Virus record (IMG/VR): IMGVR_UViG_3300025400_000023 | Coordinates: 1-56,463 of that record | From: a virus | Reading direction: 5' to 3' (one strand) | DNA: 56,463 nucleotides | Part shown: in pieces, positions 49,335-56,460 of the stretch | How the letters are laid out: each line of letters starts with the position of its first letter | Numbering within the stretch: the first letter of the stretch is position 1 | The notes under the pieces: model-generated | The model's input: the letters and a program-made list of their open reading frames with translations, nothing else | Database searches by the model: none | Told to the model about the DNA's origin: nothing | Program-made: the position numbers and the translations under genes

Positions 49335-49363
49335 TTGACAAGTGTAAAACGATGCAATACTAT
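49335..49363 (+). promoter_or_regulatory. rightward early promoter
   Basis: Consensus TTGACA (49335-49340), a 17-base spacer, then TACTAT (49358-49363). Expected to be one of the strongest promoters in the window, starting near 49370. It drives the small-gene block 49409-52767. Confidence 0.82.
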
Positions 49364-49386
49364 GCACTCACTTGCAAATAATTGCA
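49343..49386. promoter_or_regulatory. helically phased TGCA operator array over the early promoter
   Basis: TGCA occurs at 49353, 49363, 49373 and 49383, each exactly 10 bp after the last, with a TGTA variant at 49343. TGCA is self-complementary. The array covers the spacer, the -10, the start site and the first transcribed bases. The last two copies also form the inverted repeat TGCAA-ATAA-TTGCA (49373-49386). It looks like a binding surface on one face of the helix. Confidence 0.55.
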
Positions 49387-49408
49387 GGCAACTACAAAGG
49401 ATAACAAA

Positions 49409-49594
49409 ATGAATATTTCAATGATGAAAGACGAACAAATTAAAAACATACCCTTTGGAACTCGAGTAACAACGGGTAATGACACTTATGGGATTTTCCT
49501 GGGTGTTAATTCGAAAGGCGTCCAAGTTATTGCATATGAGGATAAATTAACTGAAGAGTATTTAACCGGGTTAATTGAATATTCTAAAAAGTAA
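49409..49594 (+). CDS. first gene of the rightward early block, 61 aa
   Basis: ATG 49409 (MNISMMKDEQIKNIPFGTRV) follows AAAGGATAACAAA; the frame reaches further back but has no site. A short beta-rich protein (TTGNDTYGIFLGVNSKGVQV, IAYEDKLTEEYLTGLIEYSK), with KOW- or SH3-like spacing of strands. It is the promoter-proximal product and would be among the first made. Function unknown; a host-polymerase or ribosome modulator is speculation. Confidence 0.7.
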   Translation: MNISMMKDEQIKNIPFGTRVTTGNDTYGIFLGVNSKGVQVIAYEDKLTEEYLTGLIEYSKK

Positions 49595-49807
49595 AAGGAC
49601 CTAACCATGAATCAATCACAGAAAAGAGAAATTATCAAACTCCACGCCATGCATACACTTGGAATGAATGACACCATTGCGCGCAGCTTATCCGCTTTAA
49701 TCCGTTCCGCCATGACAAAAAAGCAAATAACAGAATTGATGCAATACGCCGCCGCCTTTAACGTAACCACTCACCCCGACTTCATTATCTAAGGACCTAA
49801 CCATGAA
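49595..49807 (+). repeat. duplicated 17-bp translation-start cassette
   Basis: The 17 bases AAGGACCTAACCATGAA occur at 49595-49611 and again at 49791-49807, each containing the ribosome site and start codon of a gene. The exact copy suggests duplication or convergent shaping of a strong start signal. Confidence 0.7.
49607..49792 (+). CDS. 61-aa early protein, function unknown
   Basis: MNQSQKREIIKLHAMHTLGM then TIARSLSALIRSAMTKKQIT, all predicted helix. Starts in the duplicated cassette. No recognised family, although the pattern (short helical protein with SLSALIRSAM) is common in early phage regions. Stop and next cassette are adjacent. Confidence 0.68.
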   Translation: MNQSQKREIIKLHAMHTLGMNDTIARSLSALIRSAMTKKQITELMQYAAAFNVTTHPDFII

Positions 49808-50063
49808 CGATTTAACAATTGACACAATCAGCAGCATCGCAGCGTTTATGCATCATGAAAACCTCAAATCAAAGTATATAGCCTTAGCCACAAAACAGCT
49901 TAAGCCTGGCAAGTATTACAAAATCGACAAATCGTTAATCATTGACGCCGCCAGTGTAAAAACAACCGAGCAGCTGCAGGAATCGATTAACCGAATCAAG
50001 GCCGCCCAGCAAGTAACCCAGCAGGAAATTAACCAGCACTCACAGTTTAAGCCGCTTAAGTGA
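49803..50063 (+). CDS. 86-aa early protein, function unknown
   Basis: MNDLTIDTISSIAAFMHHEN followed by helix (SKYIALATKQLKPGKYYKID) and a Gln-rich coiled end (ESINRIKAAQQVTQQEINQH). Starts in the second copy of the 17-bp cassette. No domain recognised. Followed by a perfect hairpin in the gap before the next gene. Confidence 0.65.
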   Translation: MNDLTIDTISSIAAFMHHENLKSKYIALATKQLKPGKYYKIDKSLIIDAASVKTTEQLQESINRIKAAQQVTQQEINQHSQFKPLK

Positions 50064-50068
50064 ATTCT

Positions 50069-50091
50069 ATAAGCCCATGCTGTGGGCTTAT
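50069..50091 (+). other. perfect 9-bp hairpin in the early message
   Basis: ATAAGCCCA pairs with TGGGCTTAT around a five-base loop, five bases after the stop of the 86-aa gene. GGGGC, not a T-run, follows, so it is unlikely to terminate. It may be a processing or stability element that separates the first three genes from the rest. Confidence 0.55.
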
Positions 50092-50136
50092 GGGGCAACA
50101 CTTCGCCCGGCAACTAACCAAAAAGGATAACTAATC

Positions 50137-50610
50137 ATGGGATGGACCTCTTACACAATTGGGCGAAACCAAAAAACCGCGGACGTGCTGCAGCGCGAAT
50201 TGACCCAGGACAGCGCCCAGGGCACGCGCTGGGAAGTAATCGACCACAGCATGGCCGGCAACACTTACTATGCAATCATTAAACGCACCGAAACCACCGG
50301 CGCCACTATGTACTATGGAATGGTGGTCCTAACTGAACGCCGCGCCAGCTATTCGCGCGACACCGTAGAATTTTATTTCAAAGACATGACCGAGGACATG
50401 GGACCACACTATTATGACATGCCCGCGCGCATGCTCAATAAGCTGGACCAGCTTTCCCCCAATCCCACCGGATACGCCAAAACTTGGCGCGAAAGCTGCC
50501 GCGAACACTTGGCCAGGAAATCACAAAAGGCCGCACAACGCCGCCAAATCAAAAAGCAGCAGCTGGAGCGCCTGGCCGCTTTAATCCCCCAGTACTTCAA
50601 GGCCGCATAA
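50137..50610 (+). CDS. DUF6927-like conserved phage protein, 157 aa
   Basis: MGWTSYTIGRNQKTADVLQR then GTRWEVIDHSMAGNTYYAII and TMYYGMVVLTERRASYSRDT. The MGWTSY start with the M(A/V)GxTYYA block marks a widespread phage family without known role. The C-terminus is Lys/Arg/Gln-rich (RKSQKAAQRRQIKKQQLERL), suggesting RNA or DNA contact. Preceded by AAAAAGGATAACTAATC. Confidence 0.75.
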   Translation: MGWTSYTIGRNQKTADVLQRELTQDSAQGTRWEVIDHSMAGNTYYAIIKRTETTGATMYYGMVVLTERRASYSRDTVEFYFKDMTEDMGPHYYDMPARMLNKLDQLSPNPTGYAKTWRESCREHLARKSQKAAQRRQIKKQQLERLAALIPQYFKAA

Positions 50611-50611
50611 C

Positions 50612-50797
50612 ATGAAAACAATTCAAATCCAAATCCGCGAACAATACGGGCAACTAGTCGCACACCCAGCATGCGAGCAGGCAAAAATTTTTGCTGCTAT
50701 TGCCAAAACCAAAACCCTAACCCGCGAAACCCTCACACAAATCCAGGCCTTGGGCTATACGATCCAGGAAACCAATCCCCTCACAATGAAAGCTTAA
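50612..50797 (+). CDS. 61-aa early protein, function unknown
   Basis: MKTIQIQIREQYGQLVAHPA then FAAIAKTKTLTRETLTQIQA and LGYTIQETNPL. An alternating pattern of strand, helix, strand suggests a small compact fold. One base after the upstream stop; ribosome site weak (AAGG at distance). No family recognised. Confidence 0.65.
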   Translation: MKTIQIQIREQYGQLVAHPACEQAKIFAAIAKTKTLTRETLTQIQALGYTIQETNPLTMKA

Positions 50798-50800
50798 ACA

Positions 50801-50947
50801 ATGGATATCTTAATTTTAATTTTCTCTTTTCTTTTAACCGCCTTATCCGGTTATTTGATTTTTATCGGCTTATCAATTCCCGCACTGTTCCCACTGGCCG
50901 CCGCCATTATGGGATTTTGCATTGTCCATCAAGGTGAAAACACATGA
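50801..50947 (+). CDS. 48-aa two-span membrane protein
   Basis: ATG 50801 to TGA 50945-50947. Two hydrophobic segments (ILILIFSFLLTALSGYLIFI and PALFPLAAAIMGFCIV) with a short polar end HQGENT. The stop overlaps the next ATG (ATGA). No clear ribosome site precedes the start. A small inner-membrane protein, perhaps acting on the host envelope early in infection. Confidence 0.6.
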   Translation: MDILILIFSFLLTALSGYLIFIGLSIPALFPLAAAIMGFCIVHQGENT

Positions 50948-51621
50948 AATACCATTACATTAACAAATCAGAAAACCGTAAAACCGGACCAATCCCAACC
51001 ACCTACAGCGAACGCGGCACATGCCCGCCCAGCTGCCCGCATTACTTGGCCGATTGTTATGGTGAAGACTATTTTACCCGGCTTAATTGGAACAAGGTCC
51101 CAAGCCGCGGCGTAGATATCCAGGCACTTATCAAACAAATTGAAAACATGAAACCGGGCCAGCTGTGGCGCCACAATGTTGCCGGTGACTTACCCGGCGC
51201 CGGTGAAACTGTGGACCCGGCCGCCCTGGGTGAAATTGTCCGCGCGAACATTGGCCGCCGCGGGTTTACATACACCCATAAAAAAACACCCGAGGCATTG
51301 AAGTGGATTACTTACGCCAACTTATGGGGCTTTACTATTAACCTATCCGCGGATGATGCTGGAGAGGCCGACACCCTGGCCGCAACCGGCCTGCCAACTG
51401 TGTGCATTGTGCCCAGCGACACGCCACAGCACACCACCACACCCCAGGGCCGCTCAATTACTGTATGCCCGGCCCAGGTTAAAGAGTACATGACCTGCGC
51501 AGTGTGCCAGCTGTGCCAAAAGGCCGACCGAAAAACGATAATTGGATTCAGAGCACACGGGACCCGTGCAAAATTAACCGACCAACGCGCCCGCCGCGTT
51601 ATCCCAATCGTGAAAGGGTAA
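50944..51621 (+). CDS. DUF7227-like Cys-rich protein, 225 aa
   Basis: KTGPIPTTYSERGTCPPSCP then LADCYGEDYFTRLNWNKV, GQLWRHNVAGDLPGAGETVD, GRRGFTYTHKKTPEALKW and CAVCQLCQKADRKTIIGFRA. Seven or more Cys in CxxxC and CxxCxxC groups suggest zinc or an Fe-S cluster, and the order matches a conserved phage family (DUF7227-like). Fe-S chemistry would allow a radical or redox enzyme, but no catalytic motif such as CxxxCxxC is evident. Function unknown. Confidence 0.75.
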   Translation: MKYHYINKSENRKTGPIPTTYSERGTCPPSCPHYLADCYGEDYFTRLNWNKVPSRGVDIQALIKQIENMKPGQLWRHNVAGDLPGAGETVDPAALGEIVRANIGRRGFTYTHKKTPEALKWITYANLWGFTINLSADDAGEADTLAATGLPTVCIVPSDTPQHTTTPQGRSITVCPAQVKEYMTCAVCQLCQKADRKTIIGFRAHGTRAKLTDQRARRVIPIVKG

Positions 51622-51624
51622 ACC

Positions 51625-51846
51625 ATGATTAAAACAATGCGCGCAAAATACCCCGGCCGCTGCAGCAAAACCGGCGCCGCTTTCCAGGCCGGGGCCGCCA
51701 TCAATTACGACACCAAAACCCGCCGGGCTTTCCTGGCGCCGCCTGGATTAGTCATAACGTACAACGAAGGCCGCCCCCAGTACTTTATACGCAACACCCG
51801 CGGCCGCTGTATCGATGCGCCCTGCTGTGGATGCTGCACAATTTAA
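51625..51846 (+). CDS. small Cys-rich beta protein, 73 aa
   Basis: TMRAKYPGRCSKTGAAFQAG, AAINYDTKTRRAFLAPPG, then IDAPCCGCCTI. The AKYPGxCxxTGxxxxAG start is a recognisable small-protein pattern in phages and plasmids. The CCGCC end with the earlier Cys could bind metal. Three bases after the DUF7227-like gene. Confidence 0.7.
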   Translation: MIKTMRAKYPGRCSKTGAAFQAGAAINYDTKTRRAFLAPPGLVITYNEGRPQYFIRNTRGRCIDAPCCGCCTI

Positions 51847-51860
51847 AAGGATTTAAAACA

Positions 51861-52067
51861 ATGGATTACTCAAACGATTCCGACCTATTAACACACGCCT
51901 TGGAACAAACCGCACGCCGGGCCGCCCAGGCCCTTAAACGCGGCCAATGCTCACACGGGTGGATTAAAACGGAAAACTATTCCCGGATTGTGTGCCTGGA
52001 TTGTGGCCAAGTATTCAAAAGCAGCGCCGAGCACGAGCAGGCCCGCGCCGATGTATTGGACCTATAA
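51861..52067 (+). CDS. 68-aa protein with small zinc-finger motif
   Basis: Start at ATG 51861 after AAAAGGATTTAAAACA; a longer frame begins inside the upstream gene. Helical first half (LLTHALEQTARRAAQALKRG) then QCSHGWIKTENYSRIVCLDC: Cys/His pair plus CxxC about 17 residues later, a possible zinc site. Ends in an acidic helix. Function unknown. Confidence 0.68.
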   Translation: MDYSNDSDLLTHALEQTARRAAQALKRGQCSHGWIKTENYSRIVCLDCGQVFKSSAEHEQARADVLDL

Positions 52068-52076
52068 GGGGAAAAC

Positions 52077-52253
52077 ATGTTAGAAAAAAAACTTTACTTT
52101 GTTTCAGTTAGCTGTTTCGTCACAAAAGAAGTGCACATTCACGCAACTTCAGAAGAGGAAGCCGCAAGCTTAGCAATTGCAAACTTTACGCCAGAATCGG
52201 ACGAAGACACGATTGACTACAGCGAAAGAATAAATTTTATCGAAGAACTTTAA
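52077..52253 (+). CDS. 58-aa early protein, function unknown
   Basis: Read from ATG 52077 (after AAGGGGAAAAC) to TAA 52251-52253. The product (KLYFVSVSCFVTKEVHIHAT then SEEEAASLAIANF) has a strand-strand-helix layout seen in small phage proteins with the xATSEEEAxxLA pattern. Acidic C-terminus. No known role. Confidence 0.7.
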   Translation: MLEKKLYFVSVSCFVTKEVHIHATSEEEAASLAIANFTPESDEDTIDYSERINFIEEL

Positions 52254-52264
52254 AAGGAAAAACC

Positions 52265-52648
52265 ATGGGATTCACAAGTAAAACATGCGCCAAAACACAC
52301 AAGCCGATAGTAAATATTTACAAAGGATTTCCGGCGCTGCACACCATAGCAGCACTCACACCGGACGGGAAAATTTTAACCGGCCCATACGATGGATATG
52401 GCCGCGTTAATGATGAAGATATCCTGGACTGGACCAAGGCCAGCGCCCGCGACTGGGATAAAATTAAATTCGTTTTATTGTCAAATTATGCCGGTGAAAA
52501 GTACCAGGACCTAGGACCAAGCAAAACCGAACTAGGCCAAGGTTATTTTATGAGCAATCAATTTTTAATATTTTGCATGCAGCGCGAAAGCTTTAAAAAT
52601 TACGCCGAATATAAAAAATATTTCAAAAAGCTGGCCGGGTGGTTATGA
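52265..52648 (+). CDS. conserved early protein, 127 aa
   Basis: MGFTSKTCAKTHKPIVNIYK, ALTPDGKILTGPYDGYGRVN and DWDKIKFVLLSNYAGEKYQD, then an aromatic helical end. The DGYGRV block is conserved in uncharacterised phage early proteins. The CAKTHKP element suggests a single metal-binding loop. Stop overlaps the last gene of the block. Confidence 0.7.
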   Translation: MGFTSKTCAKTHKPIVNIYKGFPALHTIAALTPDGKILTGPYDGYGRVNDEDILDWTKASARDWDKIKFVLLSNYAGEKYQDLGPSKTELGQGYFMSNQFLIFCMQRESFKNYAEYKKYFKKLAGWL

Positions 52649-52767
52649 GGACCCAGGCCCAACGCGAACAACAAGCAGCAGCCGGGGCCCGATTTATCGC
52701 AGCCCTGGCCGCCTGGCTTATTTTCTATGCTTTAATATCAGCGGCGCGAGCCCTTGCGATAACCTAA
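52645..52767 (+). CDS. 40-aa single-span membrane protein, overlapping the opposing primase gene
   Basis: ATG 52645 forms ATGA with the upstream stop; TAA at 52765-52767. Polar N-terminus (RTQAQREQQAAAGAR), then a membrane helix (FIAALAAWLIFYALI). The last 50 bases overlap the 3' end of the primase-like gene on the other strand, so the two transcripts are complementary there. No terminator separates them. Confidence 0.6.
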   Translation: MRTQAQREQQAAAGARFIAALAAWLIFYALISAARALAIT

Positions 52768-53548
52768 AAAGCCCCATGGTTAGGTGGTAGTCGTTACCGT
52801 CCTGCCCCAGGGTATCGCTTATCCAATACGGGAGCCCGGATTCACGGGCTATCCGCTCACCCGTACCACTTTTATCGTTATCGGCCACCACAACGCCGGA
52901 CCCGATAGATTTTGAAATTTTCAATAAATTGTGGGCCGAAAAGCATACATGTATTGTGTATTTTATTTTCCTATTTTTAAGAGCAAGCCTCACGCTCAGT
53001 GCTGTAGCGTAACCCTCACAATATATATGCTCTCCGCCATTATCAAATATAAACTCAGCCATGCTGGACCGCTGCCCGTATAGGAACTTTTTAGACCCAT
53101 GCTTATCGATCAGCTGGCATCCAACAAGCTGCTTTCCTACGCGCATTGGGATTACAAGCATATCACCCTCAGGACCGCGCCAGACATACCCGGATTCCTC
53201 CGGGAAACCCTTAAGCCTTAAATAATCATGCTTGGCCAATTGTGATTCACGCAAAATTGCGGCCGCGCGTTGTGCAGCCTCATGGTTTAACTTTGCCTGT
53301 TTCAGAGCCTCGTGCTTGGCCATATCCCTGAATCGCTCCCGCTCCACCCATTCGATTGACTCAGGCTTCCATGTTGCGACCTTCTCATCTAACGCATGAT
53401 TTTGCACAAACGCATGAGTACCCATGTACTTTACAGCGCCATTCCTGGATCTGGGATGATCGTCCGTTGGATACCTTTTCCAAACGCCAATCGGCGGCAT
53501 GGCATCTATGAGAATGCCTTGCGCTCGACAAAAACTAATCAAATCCAT
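52718..53548 (-). CDS. TOPRIM-domain primase-like protein, 276 aa
   Basis: HIYCEGYATALSVRLAL with E178 and VVVADNDKSGTGERIA with D223 and D225 are the glutamate and DxD motifs of the TOPRIM fold; DTLGQDGNDYH follows. The N-terminal 170 residues include a primase-type region (YLRLKGFPEESGYVWRGPEG) but no Cys4 zinc finger. It probably makes primers for the phage fork, beside the SF2 helicase whose stop it overlaps. No separate replicative DNA polymerase is seen in the window. Confidence 0.8.
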   Translation of the reverse strand: MDLISFCRAQGILIDAMPPIGVWKRYPTDDHPRSRNGAVKYMGTHAFVQNHALDEKVATWKPESIEWVERERFRDMAKHEALKQAKLNHEAAQRAAAILRESQLAKHDYLRLKGFPEESGYVWRGPEGDMLVIPMRVGKQLVGCQLIDKHGSKKFLYGQRSSMAEFIFDNGGEHIYCEGYATALSVRLALKNRKIKYTIHVCFSAHNLLKISKSIGSGVVVADNDKSGTGERIARESGLPYWISDTLGQDGNDYHLTMGLFRLSQGLAPLILKHRK

Positions 53549-55026
53549 TACCGCATTCTCCTCATTTGACGGATATATTTCCTGATACCCGCATCAATAA
53601 ACTGCTGCACCTTGGTGTCTGGCATGATCGCCTCGTCACTCAATCCCCTGGGCCAAACGCCAAACTTATCCTTGTAAGTATGCGCTGCCCGACCCTTGGA
53701 CCAACCCTGATTATCAATATACCAATTCAACATAGACCAAAACCGTTGCTTGTCTTCCCTGGTCACAATATTTCCCTGCAGCTCTTCTAATTCCCCCGGA
53801 ACAGAATCAATGTTGCTAAGCTTCTCCCTTACATGACCACAATTAGGACACGCATCCATATAACGAGGGAAATAAGCCTCACACTTTGGACACTTGGATT
53901 CAGTCTTCTCTTTTTCTGTAGGCTCAGGCTTTGGTTTCTCTGCGCCATCGTCCAACTCGTGAACGCCATTCTGATAAACCTCTTCCCATTCCTGCCGAAA
54001 CCTCAAATAATTACCTGAATGATCAAGCCAAAGCGCAAATTCCTTGCCCTCGCAGCCACGCATCACCCTCCCCATTTGCTGGATATGGGAGGACAAAGAC
54101 TTGGAAAAAGGCCTGGCCGACACGCCGATCATTACATCAGGAACATCAAACCCTTTGGTTAAGATATCCGTTGCAATAAGACCCACGATGTCTGTTTGTG
54201 GTTTACTGAATTCCGCAATAACTTCTTTTTTGTAGTCATCGTCATCGCGATAACTGATTGAAATAAAGTTAAAACCAGCCTCATTGAACTGCCGAGCCAG
54301 GTCAATGCCATGCTCAACACCAGAACAAAAGACTATCGTTTTTTTGGGTTCACCAAAAATATCGTGGGTTTTTTTGGTCCACTCTCTAACAATGTCCCCA
54401 GTGATCTGCTTTCCGCGCTTTGTAGTCTCAGCTGCCGACCATTCCCCCGCAATCTTTTTTGCTCCCTTCATGTCAATCTCTTTTGCAATAAAGACTTTAA
54501 GAGGGACCAATACTTCCTGGTTAACTAGCTGCTGGGTTGTTACCGTTGAAATGATATTCTGATAAATGTTTGCCAGACCTTTGGTGAAAGGAGTAGCCGT
54601 CAATCCAATCACTCGAACATCAGGATTGGCTTTGATAAACTCAACGGTCTGCTCTCGCGTTTGATGACATTCATCGACAATCAATAGATTTAATCCAGGA
54701 AATTGTTTTCTTTTTTCTAGCGTTTGTGCAGAACATATTTGAATATTCTCATAAGGCCTGTTACGCCAGTGCCCAGACTGCAAAACTCCATGATCAATGT
54801 CATAGTTATCTAACCTGGCACTGGTCTGGTCGCAAAGAACAACGCGGTCCAAAATCATCGCCGCTCTGTTGCCCTTTTTCCGAGTGGCCTCTAATAATGC
54901 AATGGCCATCTCTGTTTTACCCGCCCCCGTAGGGGCGTAGAGGACTTGCGTTCTATTGCCTTTTGCAAATCCTTTTCGTAAAGCATCAAGAGTTTCCTCC
55001 TGGTATGGTCTTAATTTTAGAGTCAT
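53548..55026 (-). CDS. SF2 DEAD/DEAH-box helicase with zinc ribbon, 492 aa
   Basis: Walker A APTGAGKT (31-38), Walker B VDECHQ (near 127), motif III LTATPF, motif V DILTKGFDVPD, motif VI QQMGRVMRG. A C-terminal zinc ribbon (CPKCEAYFPRYMDACPNCGH) follows a charged linker. It resembles phage D10/SSL2-type helicases that unwind branched DNA or load at origins. It is the second gene after the ParB-like protein and directly before the primase, the usual core of a replication unit. Confidence 0.88.
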   Translation of the reverse strand: MTLKLRPYQEETLDALRKGFAKGNRTQVLYAPTGAGKTEMAIALLEATRKKGNRAAMILDRVVLCDQTSARLDNYDIDHGVLQSGHWRNRPYENIQICSAQTLEKRKQFPGLNLLIVDECHQTREQTVEFIKANPDVRVIGLTATPFTKGLANIYQNIISTVTTQQLVNQEVLVPLKVFIAKEIDMKGAKKIAGEWSAAETTKRGKQITGDIVREWTKKTHDIFGEPKKTIVFCSGVEHGIDLARQFNEAGFNFISISYRDDDDYKKEVIAEFSKPQTDIVGLIATDILTKGFDVPDVMIGVSARPFSKSLSSHIQQMGRVMRGCEGKEFALWLDHSGNYLRFRQEWEEVYQNGVHELDDGAEKPKPEPTEKEKTESKCPKCEAYFPRYMDACPNCGHVREKLSNIDSVPGELEELQGNIVTREDKQRFWSMLNWYIDNQGWSKGRAAHTYKDKFGVWPRGLSDEAIMPDTKVQQFIDAGIRKYIRQMRRMR

Positions 55027-55835
55027 TGCTTCTTGATCTGTCTCTCAAGCATGGCAACTTGCTTTCTCAACTGCGATGCCTCACGCTGATATTTATCCAT
55101 ACCCGCCTTGAGCGCACGATTGTCAATCTGCAACAAACGAATCTCCTCTTTCAAACTATCAATCAACTGCTGAGCTTTTGCCTTGTCATCCTCATCACCC
55201 TCCATAAAAGCCAACGCAACTTTTTCTTTCAACTTCTCGTTCTCTTTTGTCAGGTAATCTATCGCAGCAAAGTTCTCGTCTTCCTTCGTATGCTCAAACT
55301 CTACAGGAATGATTTCTTTGGTTTCAACTTTAGGCTCTTCTTCTTTCTTAGGCTTCTTGGTAGTGGCCTTGCGAGTAAATGTCTTACCGTTACGCTTTAC
55401 TTCAATCGTGTCACCCTTCTTACCCTTGCGATGCTCGTTCACAAACCTCTGACTAACACGCAGTCTCTTGGCAATTTCAGTATCACTCAACAACTCAATC
55501 TCAAACTGCTCTAACCACAGAGCAAGAATCCTTCTCTTGTCTGCATTCGTAAAAGGCATTCCGTGATTGTTTGATTCACCAATGTAAAACAAATAATCAA
55601 CGTAAGTACCGTTACGAATGTCCTCGTCAATTCTAAATTTGTTTAGCTTCTTGTGAGCATAGTATCTGTGCCATCCGTCAGCCAGTAACAACTCCCCATC
55701 CACTCTGAATAAAACCACTGGAGCAAATACATCACCACGCTCCATGTCCTCCGCATACTGATCAACCTTGCTCTCAACAATATGTTCTCGTCCCTGAATA
55801 CTCTTTGCAATATTAATTTGATTTAGATTGATCAT
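55023..55835 (-). CDS. ParB/Srx-fold nuclease-domain protein with HTH and coiled coil
   Basis: Residues 1-90 hold the ParB N-terminal fold (SIQGREHIVESKVDQYAEDM, ELLLADGWHRYYAHKKLNKF). Residues about 105-135 form a helix-turn-helix (LSDTEIAKRLRVSQRFVNEH), followed by a basic linker and a coiled coil (EEIRLLQIDNRALKAGMDKY). Phage ParB-like proteins act as nucleases, CTP-dependent clamps or transcription factors. This one likely binds DNA near the replication unit. TAA/ATG overlap links it to the small gene upstream. Confidence 0.82.
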   Translation of the reverse strand: MINLNQINIAKSIQGREHIVESKVDQYAEDMERGDVFAPVVLFRVDGELLLADGWHRYYAHKKLNKFRIDEDIRNGTYVDYLFYIGESNNHGMPFTNADKRRILALWLEQFEIELLSDTEIAKRLRVSQRFVNEHRKGKKGDTIEVKRNGKTFTRKATTKKPKKEEEPKVETKEIIPVEFEHTKEDENFAAIDYLTKENEKLKEKVALAFMEGDEDDKAKAQQLIDSLKEEIRLLQIDNRALKAGMDKYQREASQLRKQVAMLERQIKKQ

Positions 55836-55988
55836 TTACTTTCCTTGATTCATGGTCCAACCCAAAAGGAAATAACTCCACTTTGTATTGATGTTTGTGT
55901 TTGTATATTTATTACCGTTCCAAAGTTCAGAGATATCTCTTCCTTTCGTGGCCATGTAATTCTCAAATGCTGCTCTTGCTTGTTTCAT
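55836..55988 (-). CDS. 50-aa small phage protein
   Basis: ATG 55988 (after AAAGGAAAAAAA) to TAA 55836-55838. The product (MKQARAAFENYMATKGRDIS...WSYFLLGWTMNQGK) resembles the very common short phage proteins that begin RxAFExW and end in a Trp-rich helix. Role unknown. It directly precedes the ParB-like gene. Confidence 0.68.
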   Translation of the reverse strand: MKQARAAFENYMATKGRDISELWNGNKYTNTNINTKWSYFLLGWTMNQGK

Positions 55989-56160
55989 TTTTTTTCCTTT
56001 CTTTCATCATTGCGTCTGCAAACTGATATGCCGCTTTTGCCGCATCCATTGGATATGCTCTGTTGTCGGGCATTATTACTGGTAAAGCAAGACCAGCAAA
56101 CCAGTCTCGCAAATCCATGCCGTGCTCTTGCGTATTGTGCGGATCTGCAAATGCTTTCAT
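55963..56160 (-). CDS. small phage protein with LRDWFAGLAL motif, 65 aa
   Basis: DLRDWFAGLALPVIMPDNRA then AAKAAYQFADAMMKERKKNE. LRDWFAGxAL with a YxxADAMxxER end is a widespread small phage family of unknown role, related in style to the 2189-2365 product. It overlaps both neighbours. The ribosome site is weak (GAAGAA), so coupling is likely. Confidence 0.72.
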   Translation of the reverse strand: MKAFADPHNTQEHGMDLRDWFAGLALPVIMPDNRAYPMDAAKAAYQFADAMMKERKKNETSKSSI

Positions 56161-56396
56161 TTCTTCATTCCCCTTACAAATGCTGCGAACGATTGTGACG
56201 TATCACCAAAATTCTTTAACTTATCAAACTCTTGTGCCACCTCTTCAAGTACTTGGTTGCGCTTGAAGTTGTCGTAAGCAAGGTCAAAATATTTATTGGC
56301 CAGTCTCATCTCATCCCGCAAAGCCTCTTGTGTTTCAATGATTCTCTTTTGCTCACGCTCAATTCTCTCGAACTCTTCGTCTTCAGGTGTTTTCAT
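56157..56396 (-). CDS. 79-aa coiled-coil protein
   Basis: EDEEFERIEREQKRIIETQE then ALRDEMRLANKYFDLAYDNF: one long charged helix. ATG 56396 is preceded by GGGAGAGAAAG. It overlaps the tiny membrane-protein gene upstream and the LRDWFAG gene downstream. No function recognised. Confidence 0.7.
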   Translation of the reverse strand: MKTPEDEEFERIEREQKRIIETQEALRDEMRLANKYFDLAYDNFKRNQVLEEVAQEFDKLKNFGDTSQSFAAFVRGMKK

Positions 56397-56460
56397 CTTT
56401 CTCTCCCATAACTCTTAATCCCAAAAATAAAAAAAATGCAAACCAGTAGTGATCATTCAT
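56383..56460 (-). CDS. 25-aa membrane peptide at the window edge
   Basis: ATG 56460 to TGA 56383-56385: MNDHYWFAFFLFLGLRVMGE with a short polar end. One membrane-length hydrophobic stretch. It overlaps the next gene by 14 bases. Its ribosome site would lie outside the window. If the genome is circular, GAG from positions 16-18 of the minus strand would fall about 20 bases upstream and help less than usual. Tentative. Confidence 0.4.
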   Translation of the reverse strand: MNDHYWFAFFLFLGLRVMGEKDENT

